From the NCBI GenBank assembly GCA_017307855.1, contig JAFKGD010000004.1, forward strand, positions 186,001-250,000: a stretch of DNA of 64,000 nt, read 5' to 3'. The DNA is from Burkholderiales bacterium (GTDB lineage Bacteria > Pseudomonadota > Gammaproteobacteria > Burkholderiales > Burkholderiaceae_C). A model generated the notes under the pieces. That model saw only the letters and a program-made list of their open reading frames with translations, did not search any database and was not told the DNA's origin. How positions within the stretch are numbered: the stretch's first letter is position 1; the number at the start of each line of letters is the position of its first letter. Below, one piece after another: positions 8,538 through 17,025 of this stretch. Both the position numbers and the translations under genes were made by a program.

Positions 8538-9851
8538 ATGACGAAACCGAACATCATCTTCATCGTGGCCGACGACCTCGGCTTCGCCGACCTGGGCTGC
8601 TACGGCGGCCGGGTGCCGGTGTCGCCCGTGCTCGACACGCTGGCCGCGAACGGCATCCGCTTCACGCAGGGCTATGCCAATTCGCCGGTGTGCTCGCCCA
8701 CGCGCTTCGCGCTCATCACCGGCCGCTACCAGTACCGGCTGCGCGGCGCTGCCGAAGAGCCCATCAACAGCAAGAGCCGTGGCAGCACCACGCTGGGCCT
8801 GCCCACCGATCACCCCACCCTGCCCTCGCTGCTGCGCGCGCAGGGCTACCGCACGGCGCTGATCGGCAAGTGGCACCTGGGCTACCCGCCCGCCTTCGGG
8901 CCGCTGCGCTCGGGCTACGAGGAATTCTTCGGCCCGATGTCCGGCGGCGTGGACTACTTCACCCACTGCGCCTCCAGCGGCGACCACGACCTGTGGTTCG
9001 GCGAGGAAGAGAAGAAGGAAGAGGGCTACCTCACCGACCTGCTGTCCCGGCGCGCCGTGGACTACGTCGAGCGCATGGCCGACGGGGCGCGCAACGGCAC
9101 GCCGTTCTTCCTGAGCCTGCACTACACGGCACCGCACTGGCCCTGGGAAACGCGCGACGACGAAGCGTTGGCGCAGGAAGTGAAGAGCAACCTCTTCCAC
9201 CTGCACGGCGGCAACATCCACACCTACCGCCGCATGATCGAGCACATGGACGAAGGCATCGGCTGGCTGGTCGATGCGCTGCGTGCGCAGGGCCAGCTCG
9301 ACAACACGCTGATCGTCTTCACCAGCGACAACGGCGGCGAGCGCTTCTCCGACAACTGGCCGCTGGTGGGCGGCAAGATGGACCTCACCGAGGGCGGCAT
9401 CCGCGTGCCCTGGATCGCCCACTGGCCCGCGGCCATCGCGCCGGGCGGCCTGAGCGAACAGCACTGCATGACCATGGACTGGACGGCCACGATGATCGAG
9501 GCCGGCGGCGCCACGGCCGATCCGGCCTACGCGCTCGACGGCGTCTCGCTGATGCCCGTGCTGCGCGACGCCGGCCACCGTTTCGAGCGACCGCTGCACT
9601 GGCGTATGAACCACCGGGGCCAGCGCGCGCTGCGCGAAGGCGACTGGAAGTACCTGCGCGTGGACGGCAACGACTACCTGTTCAACCTGCCCGCCGACGA
9701 GCGCGAACGCGCCAACCTCGGCCGCCACGAGCCCGACCGCCTGGCCCGCATGCGCGACGCCTGGGAGGCCTGGAACGCGAGCATGCCGCCCATCCCGGAC
9801 GACGCGACGATCAGCCTGGGGTATTCGGCCAGGGACATGCCGCAGCGCTAG
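8538..9851 (+). CDS. Type I sulfatase (arylsulfatase family)
   Basis: This 437-residue hydrolase of sulfate esters opens with the metal-binding IIFIVADDLGFADLGCYG (Asp12 and Asp13 coordinate calcium). The activation signature is CSPTR with Cys52, the residue converted to formylglycine by a maturase. The second metal site is FTSDNGGERF. There is no signal peptide, so it is cytoplasmic, unlike many sulfatases; substrate would have to be imported, fitting the Bug gene just upstream. No formylglycine-generating enzyme is in the window. It ends 28 bp from a convergent enolase-superfamily gene. It probably frees sulfate and an organic alcohol from an imported ester. Confidence 0.93.
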   Translation: MTKPNIIFIVADDLGFADLGCYGGRVPVSPVLDTLAANGIRFTQGYANSPVCSPTRFALITGRYQYRLRGAAEEPINSKSRGSTTLGLPTDHPTLPSLLRAQGYRTALIGKWHLGYPPAFGPLRSGYEEFFGPMSGGVDYFTHCASSGDHDLWFGEEEKKEEGYLTDLLSRRAVDYVERMADGARNGTPFFLSLHYTAPHWPWETRDDEALAQEVKSNLFHLHGGNIHTYRRMIEHMDEGIGWLVDALRAQGQLDNTLIVFTSDNGGERFSDNWPLVGGKMDLTEGGIRVPWIAHWPAAIAPGGLSEQHCMTMDWTATMIEAGGATADPAYALDGVSLMPVLRDAGHRFERPLHWRMNHRGQRALREGDWKYLRVDGNDYLFNLPADERERANLGRHEPDRLARMRDAWEAWNASMPPIPDDATISLGYSARDMPQR

Positions 9852-9879
9852 AGCGCCGGACGCAGGGGCCGCCTCGCCC

Positions 9880-11007
9880 TCAGGCCGAGCTCACACGATC
9901 CACGACGTGGGCGTTCATGAACTCCTGGTCCAGCACGAAGCCCCAGCCCGGCGCCTCGCCGAGAACGTAGGCGCCTGAGTCGATGGTGCCCTTGTTGACC
10001 GCCATCCGGTGGAAGACCGGATCCCGGTCCGGATGGTGCGTCTCCAGGTACGTTCCGTTCTGCACGGCCGCCAGCAGGTGGGCGCCCAGCAACGGCTCGC
10101 CATGGTGTCCCATCTGCACGCCGAAGGCCGCCGCCATGTGGGCCACGCGCAGCCAGGCCGAGGGCCCGCCTCCCCAGCTGGCGTCCAGGTTGCAGATGTC
10201 GATGGCCGCATCGAGCATGAGATCGCGGCAGTCCTGCACGGTGATCTCGGACTGGCCCGCTGCGATCGGCACGCCGGTCTGGGCGCGCAGCAGCGCGAGG
10301 TCACGGCGATCGTCGTCCCAGTGGCAGGGCTCCTCCAGCCAGACCAGATCCAGATCGCGCACGCGCATGGCGAAGTCGTACGCGGTCCGCCGATCCCAGC
10401 CGCGATTGGCGTCGGCGAACAACAGGAAGCCATCTCCCCCGGCGCGGCGCGCGGCGCCGATGCGCTTGACGTCCTCGGCCAGCGGTGCGCCGCCCACTTT
10501 GAACTTGCATCCGGCCAGCCCGATGGCCACGTAGTCGTGCATCTCCTCGCCGTAACGCTGCGGCGCCCAGCCATCGTGATACTGGCCACCGATGGCGACG
10601 ATGGGCAGCGCCTTGCGCGCGCCGCCCCACATCTGGTAGAGCGGCAGCCCCGCGCGCTTGCCTGCGATGTCCCACAGCGCTGTGTCGATGCAGGCCACCG
10701 CGCGCACCGCGCTCCATTTGTCACGGCCGCCCCGGTGCGTGGCCGGCCACATCGCATGCCACTGCGCCTCGATCGCCACCGGGTCGCGCCTGAGCATGAG
10801 GGGAATGAGCTCGTCGCGCAGGATGCGCAGCATCGCGCTGTGCATGGCGGCGCTGCCTTCGCCGTTGATGGCCTCGCCAATCAGCCCTTCATCCGTGAAC
10901 ACGCGTGTCACGACGGCATTTTTCTCGGGCACGCTGTAGGAGCTGCCGCGAAAGTCCCGCGGCAGCGGCAGACGCACGTGGAAAGCTTCGATCCGGTCGA
11001 TCTTCAT
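9880..11007 (-). CDS. Mandelate racemase/muconate lactonizing enzyme family dehydratase
   Basis: This 375-residue enolase-superfamily enzyme abstracts the alpha-proton of a carboxylate. The KxK base motif is visible (GCKFKVGG). The three metal ligands are in FADANRGWDRR, WLEEPCHWDD and AAGQSEITVQ. The ASWGGG segment and MGHHGEP are consistent with the opposing His-Asp pair, as in MR-type racemases and sugar-acid dehydratases. The true start is the ATG at 11005-11007; the open frame continues further upstream into the next gene. It lies 11 bp after the Bug gene stop and is probably co-transcribed with it. The substrate is unknown; an aldonate or aromatic hydroxy acid is plausible. Confidence 0.92.
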   Translation of the reverse strand: MKIDRIEAFHVRLPLPRDFRGSSYSVPEKNAVVTRVFTDEGLIGEAINGEGSAAMHSAMLRILRDELIPLMLRRDPVAIEAQWHAMWPATHRGGRDKWSAVRAVACIDTALWDIAGKRAGLPLYQMWGGARKALPIVAIGGQYHDGWAPQRYGEEMHDYVAIGLAGCKFKVGGAPLAEDVKRIGAARRAGGDGFLLFADANRGWDRRTAYDFAMRVRDLDLVWLEEPCHWDDDRRDLALLRAQTGVPIAAGQSEITVQDCRDLMLDAAIDICNLDASWGGGPSAWLRVAHMAAAFGVQMGHHGEPLLGAHLLAAVQNGTYLETHHPDRDPVFHRMAVNKGTIDSGAYVLGEAPGWGFVLDQEFMNAHVVDRVSSA

Positions 11008-11018
11008 CGTGACACCGC

Positions 11019-12005
11019 TTATTGCCGCTCGATGCCCGCGCTCTCGACCAGCTCGGTGTATGCCTTGGCCTCGACCGGGATCATCTTCTCGATCTGCTCG
11101 CCGTCCAGCGCCTGGATGTCGCCGAACACGTTGCGCAGCCGCTCCTGGTTTTCCGGCGTGGCCATGACGCGCCGCACGGTGTCGCGCAGCTTCCTGAGGA
11201 TGGCCGGATCCATGCCGGCAGGCGCCAGCACGGCGATCCAGTTGACGAGCTCGACGCCCTGCACGCCCGCCTCCGCCGCGGTGGGCACCTGCGGCAGCTT
11301 GGCGTCGCGGCGCGCACGCATGATCGCCAGCGGACGGGCCTTGCCCGAGTCGATGTTGCGCAGCTGGTTCGTGAGCGAGTCGAACATCACCTGGATGTGG
11401 CCTGCGGCCAGATCGGTCGCCGCCGGCGCGCCGCCCTTGTAGGGCACGTGGACGAGCTTGGTGCCGGTCTTGGCCTGGAAGAGTTCTCCGGCGAAGTGCT
11501 GGACCGTGCCGGTGCCGGCGCTTCCGTAAGCCAGCTTGCCCGGGTTGGCCCGCGCATAGGCCACCAGCTCGGCCAGGTTGCGCGCCGGCACCGCGTCGTT
11601 GACGATGACCACCTGGCCCGGCGTGGCAATGCCCCAGACCGGCACCAGATCCTTCACGGGGTCGTAGGGCAGCTTCTTGTACATCGCCGCGGCGAAGGTG
11701 ATCGGCGAGGCGGTGCTGACCAGCAGGTTGTAGCCGTCCGGCGCCGACTTGGCCACGAACGAGGCCCCGATCGTGCCGCCAGCGCCCGACTTGCTTTCGA
11801 TGATCACGAACTTGCCCCACTCCTTCTCGAGCGACTGGGACACCAGCCGCCCCAGCGTCTCCACCGGCGAGCCGGGCGGGAACGGGTTGACGATGCGCAC
11901 CCCCTGTCGCGGGAAGTCCTTCGCATCTTCGGCGGCATGGCCCGGCAACGCCGCCGCGATCAGCAACGCGAGCGCCAAGCCGGCGTGGCGGGGTATGAAT
12001 CTCAT
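11019..12005 (-). CDS. Bug/TctC-family periplasmic binding protein (enolase-superfamily operon)
   Basis: This 328-residue Bug receptor has a signal peptide ending near LPGHAAED. Conserved blocks are VRIVNPFPPGSPVETLGRLV, AKSAPDGYNLLVSTAS and GTGTVQHFAGELFQ followed by HVPYKGG. The ATG ending at 12005 precedes the signal peptide directly; the frame is open further upstream but this is the natural start. It is the first gene of an operon with the MR/MLE enzyme and is divergent from the LysR gene at 12112. It presumably delivers the enzyme's carboxylate substrate, or a precursor of it. Confidence 0.92.
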   Translation of the reverse strand: MRFIPRHAGLALALLIAAALPGHAAEDAKDFPRQGVRIVNPFPPGSPVETLGRLVSQSLEKEWGKFVIIESKSGAGGTIGASFVAKSAPDGYNLLVSTASPITFAAAMYKKLPYDPVKDLVPVWGIATPGQVVIVNDAVPARNLAELVAYARANPGKLAYGSAGTGTVQHFAGELFQAKTGTKLVHVPYKGGAPAATDLAAGHIQVMFDSLTNQLRNIDSGKARPLAIMRARRDAKLPQVPTAAEAGVQGVELVNWIAVLAPAGMDPAILRKLRDTVRRVMATPENQERLRNVFGDIQALDGEQIEKMIPVEAKAYTELVESAGIERQ

Positions 12006-12091
12006 CTGTGTCTCCTTATGGCTCGTTCGGCCGAAGCGGCCAGTTTGCCCATGGAGAGCCAACTAGCAACGGGGTGACGGGCTATAAAATA

Positions 12092-12109
12092 AATAGCCAT
12101 CTGGCTATT
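12092..12109. promoter_or_regulatory. Candidate LysR binding dyad
   Basis: AATAGCC-ATCT-GGCTATT is a perfect 7+4+7 dyad two bases before the LysR ATG at 12112, in the gap shared with the divergent Bug operon. Binding here would cover the LysR ribosome-binding region and fits autorepression with activation of the divergent genes. Direct observation of the dyad; function inferred. Confidence 0.6.
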
Positions 12110-12111
12110 GG

Positions 12112-13020
12112 ATGACCATGCTCGACTTCTCGCTGCGCTCGCTCCAGGTGTTCCTCGTCGTGGTGGACGAAAGCAGCTTCTCGGGCGCAGCGGCCCAGCT
12201 GGACATTTCGCAGCCCTCCATCAGCGGGCACATCAGCAAACTGGAGGAACGCATCGGCGCCCCGCTGTTCCTGCGGTCCCGGGGGCGACGGGCAGCGCTC
12301 ACCGAGGCGGGCGAGCGTCTCGTCGAATACGCGCGCAAGCTGCTGGGCGAGGCCCAGACACTGGAGCAGCAGATGCGGGCCGCCGCCGGCCAGGAAGATC
12401 TGCGGTTGAGCGTGTCGTGCCAACGGCCCCTGATGCGCGCGCTCATGCCCTCGGTTTTCTCCAGCTTCGCGCTCGACCATCCGAGCTATCAGCTCACGCT
12501 GTCATCGGGCACGCTGGACGAGGTGATGGCCGAAGTGCGCACCGGCCGCGTCGATGTCGCCTGCTACCTCGGCTTCACCATCCCCAAAGGCTCACAGCAT
12601 CACGTGATCGGACAGGTTCCGTTTGCCCTGGCCGTGGCGCCGGACCACCCGCTGGCCAGGCTTCGCACCGTCACCGCGCAGGATCTGGAAGAACACAGCT
12701 TCCTGCGCGTCGCCCACCGCTCGGGCTTCTCGCGCGAGATGCGCCTGATGTTCGGCGCCGCCGGCATCGAGCGCATGCGGATCTCGGCCCGCGCCACCGA
12801 TGCCGGGGTGATGAAGGAACTGGCGATGGCCGGCCTGGGCGTCATGTGCGCGGTGCAGACCACGCTCGCCGCGGACTTCGCCAGTGGCGCCCTGAAGGAA
12901 ATCCGGCTCGCCGGCGCCCCGATGCGCATGCACGCGATCGCCACCCTGGCCGCCCGCTCGCTGCAGCGCAAGGCCGCGGCGGACATGCTCGAGCACATCA
13001 CTGAAAACTTTTCGCTTTGA
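12112..13020 (+). CDS. LysR-family transcriptional regulator (Bug/enolase operon)
   Basis: This 302-residue LysR regulator has its N-terminal wHTH in FLVVVDESSFSGAAAQLD and ISQPSISGHISKLEERIG, then an effector domain with VACYLGFTIPKG and AVAPDHPLARLR. A second in-frame ATG six bases on (MLDFSL) could be the true start, because the dyad at 12092-12109 nearly touches the first ATG. It is divergent from the Bug/MR-MLE operon that it most likely controls. The ligand would be the imported carboxylate. It ends 83 bp before the BrnT start. Confidence 0.9.
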   Translation: MTMLDFSLRSLQVFLVVVDESSFSGAAAQLDISQPSISGHISKLEERIGAPLFLRSRGRRAALTEAGERLVEYARKLLGEAQTLEQQMRAAAGQEDLRLSVSCQRPLMRALMPSVFSSFALDHPSYQLTLSSGTLDEVMAEVRTGRVDVACYLGFTIPKGSQHHVIGQVPFALAVAPDHPLARLRTVTAQDLEEHSFLRVAHRSGFSREMRLMFGAAGIERMRISARATDAGVMKELAMAGLGVMCAVQTTLAADFASGALKEIRLAGAPMRMHAIATLAARSLQRKAAADMLEHITENFSL

Positions 13021-13073
13021 AACGCCGGACTGTCTCGCCACCGTCTGCGGTTTCGCGACACGTCCATCTCCAG

Positions 13074-13096
13074 ACCTATAGGTTTATGTAGCTACA
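13074..13096. promoter_or_regulatory. Twin palindromes upstream of brnTA
   Basis: Two perfect 10-bp palindromes lie 3 bp apart just before the BrnT ATG at 13104: ACCTATAGGT (13074-13083) and TGTAGCTACA (13087-13096). BrnA antitoxins are ribbon-helix-helix proteins that autoregulate their operon by binding such paired sites. The palindromes are visible; occupancy by BrnA is inferred. Confidence 0.6.
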
Positions 13097-13103
13097 ATAA
13101 CCC

Positions 13104-13379
13104 ATGCGCATCACCTTCGACCCCACCAAGCGGGATCGCACCTTGCAAGAGCGTGGCCTGGATTTCGCCGATGCAGCGCGGGTCTTCGAGGGTGTGACGC
13201 TGGAAGCCGAAGACATGCGCGCCGACTATGGTGAAACCCGCATCGTCTGCTACGGCCTGCTCGCTGGCCGCATGGTGGTCGTCGGCTACACACCGCGTGG
13301 CGCGGATCGCCACGTATTCAGCATGAGGAAAGCCAATGACCGCGAAAAAGATCGCATCGGCCCGCACCTTGGGCTCTGA
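13104..13379 (+). CDS. brnT: BrnT-family ribonuclease toxin
   Basis: This 91-residue toxin belongs to the BrnT family, RelE-like ribonucleases that stop translation. It matches family length and order: FDPTKRDRTLQERGLDF near the N-terminus (the K-N/R-xxx-H-like helix), then ARVFEGVTLE, then the core strands RIVCYGLLAGRMVVVGYTPR and the C-terminal HVFSMRKANDREK, where the Arg/Lys-rich active-site segment lies. It overlaps the antitoxin gene by 44 bp, in the usual toxin-first order of brnTA. It acts in the cytoplasm and is neutralised by BrnA. Confidence 0.93.
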   Translation: MRITFDPTKRDRTLQERGLDFADAARVFEGVTLEAEDMRADYGETRIVCYGLLAGRMVVVGYTPRGADRHVFSMRKANDREKDRIGPHLGL

Positions 13380-13761
13380 TCTGAAGAAGGTGGATGCCCA
13401 CCGGATCGAGAAGCACGAATACGCCGAGCTGCCGGAGCTGACGGACGACATGCTGTCGCGTGCAACGATCAACAAAGGCGGGCGGCCGAAATCCGACGCC
13501 AGCAAGGTTCTTCTGTCGGTGCGCTACAGCCCCGAAGTCGTGGAGTACTTCCGCGGCACGGGCGCCGGCTGGCAAGCCCGCATGGATGGCGTGCTCAAGA
13601 AGCATGTGGCGCAGCATGCGAGGCACCTGGTCAAGGAGGATTCGCCAGCCTATGGAGCCGATGACGGCGTGGTACCCGCGAAGAACGCCGTCGAAGTGCG
13701 GCAGCGTGCAGCTTCCACACTCGCGCAGGGGCGTGTCGTGAAGAAGCGGACCCGCTCCTGA
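13336..13761 (+). CDS. brnA: BrnA-family antitoxin with long C-terminal tail
   Basis: This 141-residue BrnA-type antitoxin begins inside brnT. The ribbon-helix-helix DNA-binding and dimerising part is KVLLSVRYSPEVVEYFRG followed by GWQARMDGVLKKHV, as in BrnA. The N-terminal part (residues 1-50) should wrap the toxin. A tail of about 40 residues after the RHH domain is longer than I would expect, as typical BrnA proteins are nearer 100 residues. The tail is rich in Ala, Val and Arg. It probably autorepresses through the twin palindromes at 13074-13096. The pair is probably a chromosomal stabiliser or phage-defence module. Confidence 0.9.
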   Translation: MTAKKIASARTLGSDLKKVDAHRIEKHEYAELPELTDDMLSRATINKGGRPKSDASKVLLSVRYSPEVVEYFRGTGAGWQARMDGVLKKHVAQHARHLVKEDSPAYGADDGVVPAKNAVEVRQRAASTLAQGRVVKKRTRS

Positions 13762-13807
13762 TCCGCATCGATGACGCTGCGGGCCAGCGCCCGCCGTACG
13801 CTGAACG

Positions 13808-14755
13808 TCAGTCGCGCCGCTCGGTGCCCCGGCCCATACGCGCCGCCGCCAGCGCGGCCTGCAGTTCGGCGATCAACCGCTCCGCCACCAGCTTCACGAT
13901 CGGCCCGGGCGGCCGGGCCGCGTCCACGGCGACGCTGATGCCCTGGGGCTCGGCGCTCTTGTCGCGCACGGGCACGAAGACCAGGCGGCCGTCGGCCAGT
14001 TCGGGCGCCACGTCCAGCTCCGACGTGAACACCACGTGCTGACCACCCAGCGCCAGCTGCTTGACCAGTTGCAGGGAATTGGTTTCGACATAGGAGCGCG
14101 AGCCCTTGAACAGCGAGCTGTACTGCGCCTCCAGGAAACGCCGGATGGTGATCGCGCGGCTTTGCAGCGCCACGGGGTACGCGGTGGCTTCCTGGAAGCT
14201 CACCGTCTTCTTGCGGGCCAGCGGATGGCCGCGCGCCACCACGCAGCCCAGCGGCAGCTCGGCCTTCCATAGCACCAGCAGCTCGCGCCGGGGCGCCAGG
14301 TTGAAGATGGCGGCCAGATCGGCCCGGCCGGTGAGCAGCGCGGTTTCGGCGTCGTCGGGCGTGGCCAGTTCGATGGAAAGGCTGACCAGCGGATGCTGCT
14401 CGCCCAGCGCCGCCACCAGCGGCGGCAGCACGCTGGTGGCGTGGCTGTCCATGGCGGCCAGCGACACGTGGCCCTGCTGCACGCCCTGCAGGCGCTTGAG
14501 CTCGGCCACCACCTGCCGCTCGTCCTGGCGCCAGCGACGCACCAGCGTGATGATGGCGTCGCCCGAGGGCGTGAGGCGCATGCCGCGCGGCAGCCGCTCG
14601 AAGAGGGGCATGCCCAGCTCGTCTTCCAGTTGCAGGATCTGCCGGTTGATGGCCGATGCCGCCACGTGCAGTTCGCGCGCGGCCTTCTGGATCGAGCCCG
14701 AGCGGGCCACCTGATCGGCGTAGCGCAGCCCGGCATGGATGAGTGAGTGGCGCAT
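13808..14755 (-). CDS. LysR-family transcriptional regulator (uraD/Bug-linked)
   Basis: This 315-residue LysR regulator has the wHTH near the N-terminus (YADQVARSGSIQKAARELHV, then AASAINRQILQLEDELGMPL) and an effector domain with VSLAAMDSHATSVLPPLV. It lies divergent from uraD (start 14837) with an 81-bp shared gap, so uraD and the Bug gene behind it are its likely targets. That would make a ureide or purine-breakdown product the ligand, but this is inference from position. The ATG ending at 14755 fits the normal family N-terminus. It is convergent with brnA, with 46 bp between them. Confidence 0.9.
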   Translation of the reverse strand: MRHSLIHAGLRYADQVARSGSIQKAARELHVAASAINRQILQLEDELGMPLFERLPRGMRLTPSGDAIITLVRRWRQDERQVVAELKRLQGVQQGHVSLAAMDSHATSVLPPLVAALGEQHPLVSLSIELATPDDAETALLTGRADLAAIFNLAPRRELLVLWKAELPLGCVVARGHPLARKKTVSFQEATAYPVALQSRAITIRRFLEAQYSSLFKGSRSYVETNSLQLVKQLALGGQHVVFTSELDVAPELADGRLVFVPVRDKSAEPQGISVAVDAARPPGPIVKLVAERLIAELQAALAAARMGRGTERRD

Positions 14756-14836
14756 CGGTGCATTCTAATTTCTCGAATGCAACATTGCCAAAGCTGAGAT
14801 GGACGGCAATGGTGGCGCTGCCTACGATCCGTTTCC

Positions 14837-15397
14837 ATGACAGAGCGCATCAGCCTCCAGCACCTCAACAGTTGCCCGCCCGAAGCCTTCGGCACCGCAT
14901 TGGCCGACATCTGGGAACACGCCCCCTGGGTCGCCCGCAGCGTGGCGGGCCAGCGCCCCTTCGCCGACGCCGATGCGCTGCACCGCGCCATGGTGGCCGT
15001 GGTGGCCGCGCTGGGCGAAGACGAGCGCATTGCCTTCTACGGCGGCCACCCCGAACTGGCCGGCGACGACGCCCGCCGCGGCACCATGACGGCCGCCTCG
15101 GTGGATGAACAGGGCACGCTGGGCCTGGAGCGCATGGGCGCGCACGACGCCCGCCGCTGGGACGAACTCAACCGCGCCTACCGCGAACGCTTCGGCTTCC
15201 CCTTCATCCTCTGCATCCGCCGCCACACGCGCGAGTCGGCACTGCAGGCCTTCGAACAGCGCCTGCGCAACGACCGCGCCGCCGAGATGGCGAACGCGCT
15301 GGACGAGATCGCCGCCATCACGCGCCTGCGGCTCGACCGCCTGATCGCCGAGGCGCCGGCACCTTCCTTGCTCCCGTCGTCCTCAAATCTTTCCTGA
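14837..15397 (+). CDS. uraD: OHCU decarboxylase UraD (uric acid breakdown)
   Basis: This 186-residue enzyme decarboxylates 2-oxo-4-hydroxy-4-carboxy-5-ureidoimidazoline to S-allantoin, the last step from urate. The catalytic His and neighbours are in FYGGHPELAG near residue 71. The FPFILCIRRHTRESALQAFE segment with its basic substrate-binding residues is typical. Length is normal. Other urate genes (uricase, HIU hydrolase, allantoinase) are not in the window, so this is an isolated member. A Bug receptor follows 22 bp later, probably co-transcribed, suggesting import of a ureide or a related carboxylate. Confidence 0.92.
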   Translation: MTERISLQHLNSCPPEAFGTALADIWEHAPWVARSVAGQRPFADADALHRAMVAVVAALGEDERIAFYGGHPELAGDDARRGTMTAASVDEQGTLGLERMGAHDARRWDELNRAYRERFGFPFILCIRRHTRESALQAFEQRLRNDRAAEMANALDEIAAITRLRLDRLIAEAPAPSLLPSSSNLS

Positions 15398-15419
15398 ACC
15401 CCTCCCTGGAGTCGCCACC

Positions 15420-16397
15420 ATGAACACCCGTCGCCTTTCCGTCATCGCCTGCGCCCTGGGCCTGCTGGCCACCGCCCTGCCCGCCGTGGCGCAGGGCAGC
15501 TACCCCGACAAGCCGGTCAAAGTCATCGTGGCCCTGCCGGCCGGCGGCGGCGTGGACATGATCGCCCGCGTGGTCGGCCAGAAGCTGCAGGTGGCCACCG
15601 GCCAGCCGTTCCTGGTGGACAACCGCGCGGGCGCCTCGGGTCGCATCGGCCTGCCGGTGGTGGCCAAGTCGGCGCCCGACGGCTACACGCTGATGGCCTC
15701 GCCGGCCTCCTTCCTCACCACCAACAAGGCCATCTTCAAGGAGATGCCCTACGACCCGCAGGCCGACTTCATGCCCATCACCAAGCTGGCCAACCAGGCC
15801 ATGGTGCTGGTGGTGCGCGACAAGCAGAAGTTCGCCAACGCCGGCGCCGTGCTGGCCGCCGCCAAGGCCAGCCCCACCACGCTGACCTACGCCAGCTCGG
15901 GCGACGGCAGCCCGCAGCATCTGGCCGCGCTGATGTTCGAGACGCGCGCCCAGGTGCGCATGACGCACATCCCCTACAAGGGCGGCGCGCTGGCCATCAA
16001 CGACCTGCTGGGCGGCCAGGTGGATCTGCTCTTCGCCCCGCTGCCCGAGGCGCTGCCGCACATCAAATCCGGCAAGCTGGCCGCGCTGGCGCTGATGAGC
16101 GACAAGCGCTCGTCCCTCATCGCCGACGTGCCCACCATGCGCGAGGCCGGCATTCCCAACATGGTCATGCAGACCTGGATCGGCCTGCTGGCCCCGGCCA
16201 AGACGCCGCGCCCCATCATCGACCAGCTCAACCGCCAGGTGCACGCCATCCTGCAGAGCGAGGAAGTGAAGAGTCAGCTCCTGCAAGCCGGCATGGACGT
16301 GGCCCCCACCACGCCCGAGCAGTTCGCGCAGGTGATCGCCGAAGAAATCGCCCTGCACGCCGAGCTGGTCAAGGCCTCGGGCCTGGTGCCGCAGTAA
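15420..16397 (+). CDS. Bug/TctC-family periplasmic binding protein (uraD-linked)
   Basis: This 325-residue Bug receptor has a clear Sec signal peptide (ALGLLATALPAVAQG, cleavage near residue 25). Family blocks are YPDKPVKVIVALPAGGGVDM, AKSAPDGYTLMASPAS and SSGDGSPQHLAALMFE ahead of HIPYKGG. It sits 22 bp after uraD, so co-transcription is expected. The ligand could be a purine-degradation intermediate, but Bug proteins cannot be assigned ligands from sequence alone. It is convergent with the DM13 gene, with 12 bp between the stops. Confidence 0.92.
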   Translation: MNTRRLSVIACALGLLATALPAVAQGSYPDKPVKVIVALPAGGGVDMIARVVGQKLQVATGQPFLVDNRAGASGRIGLPVVAKSAPDGYTLMASPASFLTTNKAIFKEMPYDPQADFMPITKLANQAMVLVVRDKQKFANAGAVLAAAKASPTTLTYASSGDGSPQHLAALMFETRAQVRMTHIPYKGGALAINDLLGGQVDLLFAPLPEALPHIKSGKLAALALMSDKRSSLIADVPTMREAGIPNMVMQTWIGLLAPAKTPRPIIDQLNRQVHAILQSEEVKSQLLQAGMDVAPTTPEQFAQVIAEEIALHAELVKASGLVPQ

Positions 16398-16409
16398 GCG
16401 GCCCGGCGT

Positions 16410-16892
16410 TCAGCGGTAGCGCGCGGCGGTGATGAACTGCCCGAACGATTCGCACCACACGATGACGGCGCGGTACTGCGCCGGATCGACGCCCGCCGGC
16501 ACGGGCACGAGGAAGTTGCGGAACGTCTTCACGTCGCCCACCCGCGCCATTGCCGGCTTGAGCCGCAGGAAATCGGCCTCGGTCTCCACGAACTCGGGCG
16601 AGAGATAGAGCTTGTAGTCGGGCCCCGGCGCCAGCTCGCCCGACAGCGCGATGGACTGCGCCGACACCGTGACCGTGCCCTCGCCCCAGTGCAGCGCATC
16701 GCTGTCCTTCAGATCACGGCGGAAGGTGGCGCTGTAGGTGGCGCCGGACTGGACCCGGCGCACCTCGTCGGCGCTGGGCGCGGGCGGGGCCGTGAGGATG
16801 GGCAGCGCGTAGATGCCGAGCGCGAAGCCGGCCGCCACGGCGGCCAGATGCGTGAGCACCAGTAGCGCACGCTGCAGCCCGCGCCGCATCAC
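16410..16892 (-). CDS. DM13-domain membrane-anchored protein
   Basis: This 160-residue protein has one N-terminal hydrophobic anchor (LAAVAAGFALGIYALPIL, residues about 16-34) and a periplasmic DM13 domain. The domain shows its usual features: HWGEGTVTVSAQSIALSGE, then APGPDYKLYLSPEF and YRAVIVWCESFGQFITAARY with the invariant Cys near the end. DM13 domains are thought to carry a redox-active cysteine in electron transfer or hydroxylation. No partner redox gene is adjacent; the neighbour upstream is the autotransporter. The cellular role is unknown. Confidence 0.88.
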   Translation of the reverse strand: MMRRGLQRALLVLTHLAAVAAGFALGIYALPILTAPPAPSADEVRRVQSGATYSATFRRDLKDSDALHWGEGTVTVSAQSIALSGELAPGPDYKLYLSPEFVETEADFLRLKPAMARVGDVKTFRNFLVPVPAGVDPAQYRAVIVWCESFGQFITAARYR

Positions 16893-17025
16893 CGCCGGGC
16901 CCCTGACGTGGGGCGAGAGTCATCAAGGTGCATGCCGTCTCCGATGCCCGCTGCGGGCCGAAGCGCGCATCCTACCTTTGCGCTGCGCCCAGCGGCACCG
17001 ATGTCCGCCCCGCGCGCGCGTCGGC

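Noticed and set aside
7428-9728. 766-codon open frame opposite the Bug and sulfatase genes
   Set aside because: High-GC antisense shadow; the two plus-strand genes have clear family motifs, this has none.
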